Below, piece after piece: positions 1 through 6,478 of a DNA stretch of 14,782 bases. The stretch is taken from the NCBI GenBank assembly GCA_964597305.1, contig CAZQWU010000032.1, positions 1 through 14,782 on the forward strand, read 5' to 3'. The translations under genes and the position numbers were made by a program. Position 1 is the first letter of the stretch, and every line of letters begins with the position of its first letter. The stretch is from UBA7398 sp964597305. GTDB lineage: Bacteria; Actinomycetota; Actinomycetes; Nanopelagicales; Nanopelagicaceae. The notes under the pieces were generated by a model. That model had not been told where the DNA came from. It ran no database searches and saw only the letters and a program-made list of their open reading frames with translations.

Positions 1-198
1 GACCGGCAGATTGAATTTAATCGCGAAGGAAAAACTATCCGGCGCTGGGCTTCAACAATTCTTACCCAATCTATGCATCACGCAACTGAGCACCGCGCAC
101 AATTAATCGATACATTGGAGTTTAAAGGATTTAAACCGGTCAATTTGGACGAAATTGATTTATGGGGATTTGATCAATTTGAGAAAGATAATTCTTGA
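1..198 (+). CDS. DinB-like family protein, C-terminal 65 residues (5' end outside window)
   Basis: The frame is open from base 1 and ends at TGA 196-198, giving 65 residues. It contains a histidine-rich helix, QSMHHATEHRAQLIDTLE, followed by a C-terminal DEIDLWGFDQFE segment. The H..EHR arrangement is typical of the last helix of DinB/YfiT four-helix-bundle proteins, where histidines bind a divalent metal. Many such proteins are putative metal-dependent transferases that use thiol cofactors; the substrate cannot be told here. The stop lies 1 nt from the stop of the convergent VOC gene. The assignment rests on a C-terminal fragment only, so family membership is probable but not certain. Confidence 0.6.
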   Translation, partial: DRQIEFNREGKTIRRWASTILTQSMHHATEHRAQLIDTLEFKGFKPVNLDEIDLWGFDQFEKDNS

Positions 199-199
199 T

Positions 200-676
200 T
201 TAAGAATTGAAATACGCTGACTTCATCTCTTCAAGGTTTATCTTTTTCATGCGCAACATCGCTTGAGTTGCTCGCTGAGCTCCTTCTGGATCACTTCCAC
301 CTAAATACTCATTCATTTCGGCTGAGATGACTTGCCAGGAAACGCCAAATTTATCTTTCAGCCATCCACATTGACTTTCTTGGCCACCATCTGCGGTTAA
401 AAGATTCCAATAGTGATCAATCTCCGCTTGGTCTTTGCAGGGAATCTGAAAGGAAATTGCTTCGGAATGAGGAAATTGCGGTCCACCATTGAGTCCGATA
501 AATGGGCGGCCAAAGATAGTGAAATTAACAACGATCTCTTCACCTTGTTTATTACCAGGAGTATCTGTCGGTGCAATCCAATTATCGGCTAGTTCACTAT
601 TAGGGAAAATGCTTGTATAGAAATTTGCTGCTTCTCGCGCTTTACCGTCAAACCAAAGACAAGTCGTAAGTTCCAT
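200..676 (-). CDS. VOC superfamily (PhnB-like) protein
   Basis: This 158-residue protein starts MELTTCLWFDGKAREAANFY, the typical opening of the PhnB / '3-demethylubiquinone-9 3-methyltransferase-like' branch of the vicinal oxygen chelate fold. Other family hallmarks are IFPNSE near residue 24, FGRPFIGLNGGP around residues 55-65, the CGWLKDKFGVSWQV segment (about residues 103-116) and an AMLRMKKINLEEM tail. Despite the database name, these proteins are not shown to be ubiquinone methyltransferases; most have no known substrate. The ATG at 676 has no clear Shine-Dalgarno sequence. TTTAAT lies 8 nt upstream and could be the -10 of a leaderless transcript. A terminator-like hairpin sits about 30 nt upstream in the same orientation, so this gene may be under attenuation. 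Confidence is high for the fold and low for any reaction. Confidence 0.85.
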   Translation of the reverse strand: MELTTCLWFDGKAREAANFYTSIFPNSELADNWIAPTDTPGNKQGEEIVVNFTIFGRPFIGLNGGPQFPHSEAISFQIPCKDQAEIDHYWNLLTADGGQESQCGWLKDKFGVSWQVISAEMNEYLGGSDPEGAQRATQAMLRMKKINLEEMKSAYFNS

Positions 677-705
677 GGCAGAAGATTAAAGTATTAAACC
701 GCTAT

Positions 706-745
706 AAAAACCGCGAAGCGGTGTGGATAGTTCACACCGCTTCGC
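706..745 (-). terminator. Rho-independent terminator-like hairpin, minus strand
   Basis: Bases 713-725 (GCGAAGCGGTGTG) are the perfect reverse complement of 733-745, giving a 13-bp GC-rich stem with a 7-nt loop at 726-732. Read on the minus strand, the stem is followed by GG and then five U (706-710), the layout of an intrinsic terminator. The plus-strand side has no U tract. No minus-strand protein gene ends just upstream (to the right), so it either ends a non-coding transcript or acts as a leader attenuator for the VOC gene starting at 676. Confidence 0.6.
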
Positions 746-960
746 TATACCTACATCTAGGAAGGCTTGTCCGGTTCAACTATCCCGAACATACCCACTA
801 CGACCCGAGCACCTTTGCAACAATACCGCTCGATCGTTATCAGCCAACAGGTTTTCTCTTGGTGCCGACTGGCGTTAGTTATAGACGGATTTGATACAGC
901 TTAAGCCACTTCGAAGCCATTCCTAACTAACTCTCTAGTGTAAGTAATCTCCTTTGCTTC
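746..960 (-). ncRNA. Candidate structured leader or small RNA (no known family recognised)
   Basis: Between the terminator hairpin and the palindrome at 961-978 I see no convincing protein gene, only a possible 13-codon frame on the minus strand. RNA-like structure is visible. Bases 769-774 pair with 785-790 (GTCCGG/CCGAAC, one G-U pair) around a 10-nt loop. AACTATCC at 778-785, mostly in that loop, is the exact complement of GGATAGTT at 725-732 in the terminator loop, allowing a kissing-loop or antiterminator pairing. A smaller hairpin lies at 750-761, and GCACC near 809 can pair with GGTGC near 861. It does not match tmRNA, SRP RNA, or the riboswitch consensuses I know. Boundaries are approximate and transcription is inferred only from the terminator. 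Confidence 0.3.
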
Positions 961-978
961 ATTGATCGTTCGATCAAT
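961..978. promoter_or_regulatory. Perfect inverted repeat, candidate repressor operator
   Basis: ATTGATCG-TT-CGATCAAT is a perfect 8+8 bp inverted repeat with a 2-nt spacer. Its size and symmetry suit a dimeric repressor such as a TetR-family protein, and the centre loosely resembles BetI-type sites (ATTGA-CGTTC). It lies about 80 nt upstream of the preferred start of the cysteine-synthase-like gene, in the space shared with the minus-strand structured region. No regulator gene is present in the window. Confidence 0.4.
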
Positions 979-1023
979 TTCAATGAGCAATGTATACAGC
1001 CCCAAATGTCGCGAAAACTCCCA

Positions 1024-1052
1024 TTCTCCTCACGAATCCAGCAGAGTATTAT
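1024..1052 (+). promoter_or_regulatory. Possible leaderless promoter for the cysteine-synthase-like gene
   Basis: TATTAT at 1047-1052 matches the -10 consensus at 4-5 of 6 positions and ends 6 nt before the ATG at 1059, which would place transcription start at or beside the start codon. A weak -35 (TTCTCC, 1024-1029) lies 17 nt upstream of it. No Shine-Dalgarno sequence precedes the ATG, which suits leaderless expression. Confidence 0.35.
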
Positions 1053-1058
1053 CACGCT

Positions 1059-1943
1059 ATGAAAAATATCCTCGATGCGATAGGCAATACACCGCTGATC
1101 AATATCGAAGGTATCTGGGTCAAGATGGAGTATCTGAATCCATCCGGTTCAATCAAAGCGCGAATTGCAAAGTACATGATTGAACGCGCAGAAAAAGAAG
1201 GTTTATTAAAACCTGGCGACACGATTGTAGAAGCATCTTCAGGAAATACTGGAAACGCGATGTCGATGGTTGCAGCGGTTAAGGGTTACAAAATGTTGGT
1301 CGTGATGCCTTCTGGATTGAGCCAAGAACGCGTTGCAATTTCAAAAGCATTTGGCGCAGAAGTTCGTACGGTTGGTGAATTCCACGTCAATGAAGCACTT
1401 GATGAATGTCGTCGACTCGGAAAACTTCCAGGATATTTCGCTCCGCAACAATTTGATAATGAATGGAATGTGCAAGAAAACTCAGAGTGGCTCGGGCAAG
1501 AGATAATTAAAGAATTACCTGCCAAACCAGATCTCGTTGTCGGAGGTGTAGGTACTGGCGGAACAATCATTGGAGTTGGTGCCGCATTCCGGAAAATTAA
1601 CCCTGCCTGCAAGATTTATGCCCTTGAACCTTCTGAATCATGCACAATCGCATGTGGCGAAGTACAAAAACACCTTATAGAAGGAATTTCCGATGGATTT
1701 ATCCCGGGAATTATTGAACGACATAAGAAGGACATTGACGGTTATATCCATATTCATTCTCATGAGTCGATTGACGAGATGCGACGAATTGCGCGAAATC
1801 ACGGAATATTCATCGGACCATCGTCAGGTGCTCATCTCATCGCTGCAAAAAGGTTAAAAGCAGAGCTCAAACTTGAAACGGTCGTTACTTTTTTCTGCGA
1901 TGAGGGTGAAAAATATATGAAGGACTATTGGCTTAAGTTTTAG
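1059..1943 (+). CDS. PLP-dependent cysteine synthase family protein
   Basis: From the ATG at 1059 the product is 294 residues, the usual length of fold-type II cysteine synthases. It begins MKNILDAIGNTPLI, the canonical family N-terminus; an in-frame ATG at 990 would add 23 atypical residues and is less likely. The PLP-binding lysine is K33 in NPSGSIK. The substrate loop is SSGNTGN (60-66), the phosphate-binding loop GTGGT (165-169), and EGISDGFIP (208-216) and PSSGA (254-258) are the later conserved segments. The family replaces the activated hydroxyl of O-acetylserine or a related substrate, usually with sulfide to form cysteine; some members make 2,3-diaminopropionate or cystathionine. Substrate cannot be fixed from sequence: NTGN replaces the usual NTGIA, and SIKAR the usual SVKDR. 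It is followed by a broken small membrane-protein frame and an esterase, which give no pathway hint. Confidence 0.85.
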   Translation: MKNILDAIGNTPLINIEGIWVKMEYLNPSGSIKARIAKYMIERAEKEGLLKPGDTIVEASSGNTGNAMSMVAAVKGYKMLVVMPSGLSQERVAISKAFGAEVRTVGEFHVNEALDECRRLGKLPGYFAPQQFDNEWNVQENSEWLGQEIIKELPAKPDLVVGGVGTGGTIIGVGAAFRKINPACKIYALEPSESCTIACGEVQKHLIEGISDGFIPGIIERHKKDIDGYIHIHSHESIDEMRRIARNHGIFIGPSSGAHLIAAKRLKAELKLETVVTFFCDEGEKYMKDYWLKF

Positions 1944-2146
1944 ACTGTATCAACTTCATCTTCTATCCCGATCTATTAAGAAACTTATCTCTGCCCAAAT
2001 TGGGGCTGGTTTAGCAATTCAGCTCGCTTGTTTAACTTCAAAAGCGGGAAGACGCGGCGCTCTCTTGTGGCTGGCTCTGTTTTTTTGCCGCGATTCCCAT
2101 TCTCATACTCGGGTTGTGGTCAATCAGACTTCATCCGATAAAGTAA
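1921..2146 (+). pseudogene. Small membrane-protein reading frame broken by a T-run frameshift
   Basis: In the +1 frame relative to the cysteine-synthase gene, bases 1921-2079 read openly, including SRSIKKLISAQIGAGLAIQLA and SKAGRRGALLWLALF. At a run of seven T (2080-2086) the frame is lost. Dropping one T restores FFAAIPILILGLWSIRLHPIK and a TAA at 2144-2146. The joined product would be roughly 65-70 residues with one hydrophobic helix (about GALLWLALFFAAIPILILGLW) flanked by basic residues. The 5' part has no ATG, GTG or TTG in frame, so a start is also missing or hidden by a second error. The stop is 6 nt before the esterase ATG, as in an operon. This may be a decaying gene or a base-call error in the homopolymer. 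I do not recognise a family. Confidence 0.45.
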
Positions 2147-2152
2147 CCATAT

Positions 2153-3085
2153 ATGGCACTTCGACAACAATTTGCGGACTATTTAGCAAAACGTAAAACA
2201 TTGGCGATTCCTGCGCCATGGGAAATTTCCCTAGCTGAATTTCGTACCCAGACAATGCCGAATCCTGAATTCATTGGAAAACCTGAAAATATATTTAGTG
2301 TCGAACATCGCGTGATCGCTGGTCCCACGAGTTATTTACCAATACGAATCTATCGCCCGAACTCGCAAGAAAAACTTCCTGTACTTGTTTATTTTCATGG
2401 CGGTGGCTGGGTCATAGGAAATATGGATGGTTTTGAACCCACCGTGAGATCACTGGCAAATAAAGGAAACTTTGTTGTTATTCAAGTGCAATATCAAAAA
2501 GCACCTGAGCATCCTTTTCCCACACCGATGAATGATTGCTATGCCACATTGGAATGGGTCGTTAAAAATGCGCACGCGCTAAAAATTAATAGTACCCAGA
2601 TTGGTGTTGGCGGAGATAGTGCTGGTGGAAATCTTGCTGCAGCTGTTGCGATGAAAGCACGGGATACCGGACTTGTGAAACTTGCGTTTCAGATGCTGGT
2701 TTATCCCTGCACGGGATTTGATGGAAATTTACCGAGCGCAATAAATAATGCAGAAGGGTATGGTCTTACATCGCAGATGATGCGTTGGTATGAAAAACAG
2801 TATGCGCAAAACCCAGATGACTTTAACAATCCATATGCATTTCCTGCGGTAAGTACAGATTTCAAAGATTTAGCTCCAACAGTTCTCGTCACTGCTGAAT
2901 TTGATCCGCTAGCAGATGATGGACGAATTTATGCGGAAAAGCTCGAACAAGCTGGGGTAAAAGTTCTCTTTAAAGAATATGCTGGGGCAATTCATGGATT
3001 CAATGCGCTGGCAGGTGCCGATCCCGAAATTGCTCAAGAAGTACAAACCTTTCTCGCTGATGGAATAAGGAGTTTTCTCTCATGA
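2153..3085 (+). CDS. Alpha/beta hydrolase, hormone-sensitive-lipase (family IV) esterase
   Basis: The 310-residue product has the complete HSL-family layout: oxyanion-hole motif HGGGW at 82-86, nucleophile serine S156 in GDSAGG, aspartate D251 in AEFDPLADDG and histidine H281 in AGAIHGF. An N-terminal cap region of about 70 residues precedes the core. There is no signal peptide, so a cytoplasmic carboxylesterase for short acyl esters is expected; the natural substrate is unknown. The ATG at 2153 has no good Shine-Dalgarno sequence and follows the stop of the broken small membrane frame by 6 nt. The stop overlaps the start of the next gene by 4 nt (ATGA), indicating cotranscription and coupling with the YciI-like gene. 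Confidence 0.88.
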   Translation: MALRQQFADYLAKRKTLAIPAPWEISLAEFRTQTMPNPEFIGKPENIFSVEHRVIAGPTSYLPIRIYRPNSQEKLPVLVYFHGGGWVIGNMDGFEPTVRSLANKGNFVVIQVQYQKAPEHPFPTPMNDCYATLEWVVKNAHALKINSTQIGVGGDSAGGNLAAAVAMKARDTGLVKLAFQMLVYPCTGFDGNLPSAINNAEGYGLTSQMMRWYEKQYAQNPDDFNNPYAFPAVSTDFKDLAPTVLVTAEFDPLADDGRIYAEKLEQAGVKVLFKEYAGAIHGFNALAGADPEIAQEVQTFLADGIRSFLS

Positions 3086-3323
3086 AATATCTCATCACTG
3101 TTATTGATACGAAAGTGCGTACTAGCCATAGTAATGAAGAGATTAAAGCGATTGATGATCTCAACGATGAGATGATCGCTAACGGGCATCGACTGTTTGC
3201 TTTCGGCTTAGCAGATTCAGAAAAAGCAGTTGTTATTGATCAGCGCAATGGAGCCAATAGCGAAATACCAGGGACGCTCTTGAATGGCCAAGAAATTTAC
3301 AGTGGGATGTGGCTTATTGATGT
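3082..3323 (+). CDS. YciI/DGPF-like protein, N-terminal 80 residues (interrupted by assembly gap)
   Basis: The frame starts MKYLITVID and runs 80 residues to the gap at 3324. The pattern fits YCII-related (DGPF) proteins: a beta strand at the start, a predominantly helical acidic middle (HSNEEIKAIDDLNDEMIANG), an AFGLADSEKAVVID hairpin and GQEIYSGMWLID, comparable to the G-x-W/F-x-I-D strand of the family. These small ferredoxin-like-fold proteins (about 100-130 residues) have no general assigned reaction. A strong Shine-Dalgarno sequence (TAAGGAG, 3066-3072) lies 9 nt before the ATG, and the start overlaps the esterase stop. The C-terminus is probably the fragment at 3424-3497. The family call is moderate because the C-terminal half is missing. 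Confidence 0.6.
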
Positions 3324-3423
3324 NNNNNNNNNNNNNNNNNNNNNNNNNNNNNNNNNNNNNNNNNNNNNNNNNNNNNNNNNNNNNNNNNNNNNNNNNNNNN
3401 NNNNNNNNNNNNNNNNNNNNNNN
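3324..3423. other. Assembly gap of exactly 100 N (size probably arbitrary)
   Basis: The run is exactly 100 N, the usual placeholder for an unsized gap. Its length puts the two flanks out of frame with each other if they belong to one gene (see the fragment to the right). Unlike the gap at 5399-5498, the flanks share no suffix-prefix match. Confidence 0.95.
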
Positions 3424-3497
3424 GAGGTAATGTCGAGGAATTCTTCATCACAATGGATCATAATGGTTCACTCTCTTGGATTTCTATCGCAAAATGA
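3424..3497 (+). CDS. C-terminal coding fragment after the gap, probably the end of the YciI-like gene
   Basis: Reading from codon GGT at 3426 gives a natural-looking end, GNVEEFFITMDHNGSLSWISIAK, with TGA at 3495-3497. The frame obtained by counting through the 100 N (EVMSRNSSSQ and onward) is out of register with this and looks like a shadow. GNVEEF resembles the G-x-V-E-V-R-P end strand of YCII-related proteins, so this is most simply the same gene as 3082-3323. In that case the true gap length would be 2 modulo 3 and perhaps under 100 nt. It could instead be the end of another gene hidden in the gap. Confidence 0.45.
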
Positions 3498-3542
3498 GTA
3501 ATCTTCTACATGAAATAACTCCATAATTGCTGAAGGGTTTTG

Positions 3543-4268
3543 ATGAAAGCGTCGGCGCAAGAACAACAGCGGTTATTGTCGCTTCAAATTTTGGATTCAT
3601 CTCTAACTCAACTTCAGTATAAATTGCAGAATTTGCCGGCTGCGAAAGCTCTAGAAGTGACAAAAATTTCATTCAATTCAACACGAGATCTTGTCGTTGC
3701 AGCAGAGACAGAACGTTCCGATATTAAACATGAACTATCGAAATCCGAAGTTGATGTCGAGCAAGTGACGAGCCGAATTGAACGAGATGAGAAACGTTTA
3801 GCATCAGGATCTGGAACACCAAAAGAGCTTGAGCAGTTACAACATGAATTGCAATCGCTAGCGAAACGTCGCGCTGAACTCGAAGAAATCGAATTAGAGG
3901 TAATGGTTCGAGTTGACGGTATCGATGAACGTATAAAAGCGCTCACTGCAGAGCGAGATGCTCATGCAAAAACGTTAGGAGAGCTCGAAGAGAGAGTTAT
4001 TCAGGAAAGTAAGGAAATTGAGGCAGCCATGATTGCCGCGTCGACGCAACGCAATGAGGTTGCAAGCACACTAAGTAAAGAACTCATCGAACTTTACGAG
4101 AAAATACGCAGTCAAAATTCTGGCGTAGGAGCAGCTTTACTCAATGGTGATAAGTGTGAAGGCTGTCATCTCACGATGAATACAGGCGAACTCACGCGCG
4201 TTCGATCGTTGCCTGATGATGATGTTGTTCGATGCGAAGAATGTCGTTGTATTTTGGTGCGAAAGTAA
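3543..4268 (+). CDS. Coiled-coil C4-type zinc-ribbon protein (CT398-like)
   Basis: This 241-residue protein has a long charged coiled coil (about residues 5-190, rich in E, K and L) and a C-terminal zinc ribbon with C205-x2-C208 and C231-x2-C234. This is the architecture of the CT398-like zinc-ribbon family, found next to RNase H fusions in actinobacteria. Its molecular role is not established; nucleic-acid or secretion-associated scaffolding has been proposed for relatives. The ATG at 3543 is preferred over the TTG directly before it because GAAGGG (3532-3537) lies 5 nt upstream. Its stop is 4 nt from the next start, so the two genes are surely cotranscribed. Confidence 0.85.
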   Translation: MKASAQEQQRLLSLQILDSSLTQLQYKLQNLPAAKALEVTKISFNSTRDLVVAAETERSDIKHELSKSEVDVEQVTSRIERDEKRLASGSGTPKELEQLQHELQSLAKRRAELEEIELEVMVRVDGIDERIKALTAERDAHAKTLGELEERVIQESKEIEAAMIAASTQRNEVASTLSKELIELYEKIRSQNSGVGAALLNGDKCEGCHLTMNTGELTRVRSLPDDDVVRCEECRCILVRK

Positions 4269-4272
4269 CCAG

Positions 4273-5352
4273 ATGGCGCGTCACTTTGTCATGACCGCAG
4301 ATGGCGGTTCACGAGGTAATCCTGGTCCGGCAGCATTTGGAACAGTCATTATGGAAAATGGCAATGTCGTCAAAGAGATAGCCGAAACAATCGGTATCGC
4401 TTCCAATAATGTTGCTGAATATCGTGGATTAGTTGCGGGCCTCGAGGCAATTCATGCTCTCGATTCGGCAGCGACAATTGAAGTGAAAATGGATTCCAAA
4501 TTAGTTGTTGAACAAATGTCAGGGCGTTGGCAGATCAAGCATCCCGATATGAAAGAACTTGCGCTCCGTGCGCGCAACGCGCATCCGCATTCACTTGTAA
4601 CTTATATGTGGATTCCGCGTGAAGAAAATGCTCATGCCGATCAAATTTTGAACTCTGTTTTAGATGGAACGCCAGTACCAAATCAAGAACCTATTCAACA
4701 GAATTTTCTCATGGAACGATTGATTAGTGGTGAATCACCAACCACCATTTTATTAGTTCGTCACGGTGAAACACCTTTAACTCCTCACCGAAAGTTTTCT
4801 GGCGATGGACCGCTTAATCCTTCTTTGACCGAGATTGGCAGGGAACAAGCCAAAAAAGTGGCTACAGCGATTAAGAAGATGAAACCAGATATTTTGATCG
4901 CCTCACCACTGGCACGTACTCAAGAAACAGCAGCATTCATTGCGAATGAAACTGGTCTTGACGTAGTGACAGATCCGATCTGGATAGAACAGTCATTTGG
5001 GCTTTGGGATGGCATGTCAGTAGATGAAGTTAAAAATCAATATCCCAATGAATATAAACATTGGGTCGCATCAACCTCGTATAAACCGCCACGCGGTGAG
5101 TCATACGATGAAGTTCGAGATCGAGCAATCCAAGCGTTAGCGAGCGTTGCGAGTGATTACACGCAGAAAACTGTTGTCGTTGTTACTCATAATGGCGTTA
5201 TCAAAACTGCAGCAACAGCAGCAATAAACGCGCCAGCCGAATCACTTTTTAACATCGATATATCACCGTGCAGTATTTCAACGATTGCAATCTGGCCTTC
5301 AGATGGGTTAATGGCGCTTCGCGGTACCAACGATCGCGCCCATCTGAGATAA
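4273..5352 (+). CDS. Bifunctional RNase HI / histidine phosphatase (acid phosphatase) fusion
   Basis: The 359-residue product has two domains. Residues 1-130 are a type I RNase H with metal-binding acidic residues D10 (DGGSRGNPGP), E49 (NNVAEYRG), D74 (MDSKLVV) and D123 (NAHADQ); it would cut the RNA strand of RNA-DNA hybrids. Residues about 158-359 are a histidine phosphatase with RHGE at 163-166 (H164 phosphorylated), SPLART at 211-216, an E239 region and H306 in VTHNG. The same fusion occurs in other actinobacteria (Mycobacterium Rv2228c), where the phosphatase half relates to alpha-ribazole phosphatase CobC. The start MARHFVMTADGG at 4273 matches the family; a longer frame from 4216 would overlap the zinc-ribbon gene and add unrelated residues. 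All catalytic positions appear intact. Confidence 0.93.
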   Translation: MARHFVMTADGGSRGNPGPAAFGTVIMENGNVVKEIAETIGIASNNVAEYRGLVAGLEAIHALDSAATIEVKMDSKLVVEQMSGRWQIKHPDMKELALRARNAHPHSLVTYMWIPREENAHADQILNSVLDGTPVPNQEPIQQNFLMERLISGESPTTILLVRHGETPLTPHRKFSGDGPLNPSLTEIGREQAKKVATAIKKMKPDILIASPLARTQETAAFIANETGLDVVTDPIWIEQSFGLWDGMSVDEVKNQYPNEYKHWVASTSYKPPRGESYDEVRDRAIQALASVASDYTQKTVVVVTHNGVIKTAATAAINAPAESLFNIDISPCSISTIAIWPSDGLMALRGTNDRAHLR

Positions 5353-5385
5353 GACCTACCGCAAGAGATTCCCATCTTAGATTCA

Positions 5386-5511
5386 TTAATAGTTAGATNN
5401 NNNNNNNNNNNNNNNNNNNNNNNNNNNNNNNNNNNNNNNNNNNNNNNNNNNNNNNNNNNNNNNNNNNNNNNNNNNNNNNNNNNNNNNNNNNNNNNNNNTT
5501 AATAGTTAGAT
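5386..5511. repeat. 100-N assembly gap flanked by an identical 13-mer (contig-end overlap)
   Basis: N fills 5399-5498, exactly 100 positions. TTAATAGTTAGAT stands immediately before the gap (5386-5398) and again immediately after it (5499-5511), as an exact suffix-prefix match. The simplest reading is that the two contigs overlap by 13 nt and the gap contains no missing sequence. The RNase H stop and the next ATG would then be only about 57 nt apart. A short tandem duplication is the alternative. Confidence 0.75.
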
Positions 5512-5522
5512 ACCCTTAGAGT

Positions 5523-6464
5523 ATGAATTGGTTTTATTTTTTATCGCTCGTACTCATACTGGGAAGTTCATTGTATTCCGCACGAGCGCTTCGAAAAATG
5601 GGTAGAAAGATTTCGCAAGCTCAGCGTGAGAATCGTCAAGCAAGTAAACACGTATTAAATCAACTTAAGGAAATCAATTCGACATTACAGCTCGTCAATT
5701 TGTTAACGCTCAACGCAGGATCAAATGCAAGTTCTCGTGATTGGTCCTATGTTCTCTCCTTTACAAGTCATCCTGCGCGATTTACTTCGCTGCCTCAGCT
5801 ACTTCCTTCGATTCAAGCACAGCTACTTGCACCAATTGAAATTCACTTTAATGTTGCTCGTGATGAGATGTCACAGCTCTCTGACGAAATGCGTCGACAT
5901 TTGGAAAATGCCGGAATATCCATATTCGAAGTAGATAATTTAGGGCCAGGAAAGAAATTAATTCCGACGCTCAAGCGAACGAATTTGCCAGTCATTTGTA
6001 TTGATGATGATTTAATTTTTGAACCTGATCTCACCTTACAATTGATGATTCAGCATCATTTGTTTCCCGAATCCATTATCGCCTGTCGCACTCATCGAGT
6101 AACTGTAGAGAAAAATGGCCAACCGAAGACTTTTGAACAATGGGAGAAACAATGGTCCGATGGTTCAGGGCCACTTCCCGAATTAATGGCGACATCTGGC
6201 GCAGGTACGCTTTTTACTCGTTCATTGCTTCATGGTGATGCATTGGATGAAGCGCTCTATAAAGAGTTAGCTTTTCATACCGATGATCTCTGGTGGTATT
6301 TTCAAGCGCGGCGAATTGGTACGAACGTACGACGAATTCCTGGTGGTCGAGATTTACATTTCATTCCTGACACGCAAGAGGTCGGTCTATGGCGAACCGG
6401 AAATAAAGATCGCAACGAGTTAAATTTGATGCGACTTCTCGATAAGTATGGAAAGCCCTTTTAA
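5523..6464 (+). CDS. Membrane-anchored GT-A-type glycosyltransferase-like protein
   Basis: The 313-residue protein starts with a single hydrophobic helix (about residues 4-20, no cleavage site seen), then a basic, helical linker. The catalytic-type domain begins around residue 75 with SFTSHPARFTSLPQLLPSIQAQ, followed by LGPGKKLIPTL, the DxD-like DDDLIF at 161-166 and HTDDLWW later. This order (x-T-x-x-P-x-R, LGPxKKL, DDD, aDDxW) is the pattern of a group of cell-surface polysaccharide glycosyltransferases; the DDD would hold the metal and nucleotide sugar. The anchor places it at the inner face of the membrane. The acceptor is unknown, and no other polysaccharide genes are in the window. No Shine-Dalgarno sequence is obvious before the ATG. 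It ends convergently with tldE. Confidence 0.65.
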   Translation: MNWFYFLSLVLILGSSLYSARALRKMGRKISQAQRENRQASKHVLNQLKEINSTLQLVNLLTLNAGSNASSRDWSYVLSFTSHPARFTSLPQLLPSIQAQLLAPIEIHFNVARDEMSQLSDEMRRHLENAGISIFEVDNLGPGKKLIPTLKRTNLPVICIDDDLIFEPDLTLQLMIQHHLFPESIIACRTHRVTVEKNGQPKTFEQWEKQWSDGSGPLPELMATSGAGTLFTRSLLHGDALDEALYKELAFHTDDLWWYFQARRIGTNVRRIPGGRDLHFIPDTQEVGLWRTGNKDRNELNLMRLLDKYGKPF

Positions 6465-6478
6465 CTAATTCTTAGTTA
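6462..6478. terminator. Symmetric inverted repeat at the convergent stop codons
   Basis: TAACTAA-TTC-TTAGTTA is a perfect 7-bp inverted repeat with a 3-nt loop. It contains the TAA of the glycosyltransferase (6462-6464) and the TAA of tldE (6474-6472). The stem is AT-rich and lacks a long U tract on either side, so it may serve as a weak bidirectional terminator; only the symmetry is certain. Confidence 0.3.

Noticed and set aside
746..1000. Possible tmRNA, SRP RNA or tRNA (GGTTCAAC resembles a T-loop)
   Set aside because: The flanking bases do not form a T-stem, and no CCA end, tag peptide frame or SRP GGAAG core was found on either strand.
962..1183. Plus-strand ORF of 73 codons
   Set aside because: It overlaps the well-supported cysteine-synthase gene in another frame and its composition looks random.
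1286..1612. Minus-strand ORF of 108 codons
   Set aside because: It is antisense to the cysteine-synthase gene; low-complexity Ser/Thr/Pro content is a shadow of the real codons.
3614..3946. Minus-strand serine-rich ORF
   Set aside because: It is antisense to the coiled-coil zinc-ribbon gene; the serine runs mirror its Glu/Arg-rich codons.
4216..4272. Upstream extension of the RNase H fusion
   Set aside because: It would overlap the zinc-ribbon gene by more than 50 nt and adds residues unlike the family, whose N-terminus matches MARHF at 4273.
5350..5380. TAAGA/TCTTA hairpin after the RNase H fusion as a terminator
   Set aside because: It is only 5 AT-rich base pairs with a long loop and no U tract.
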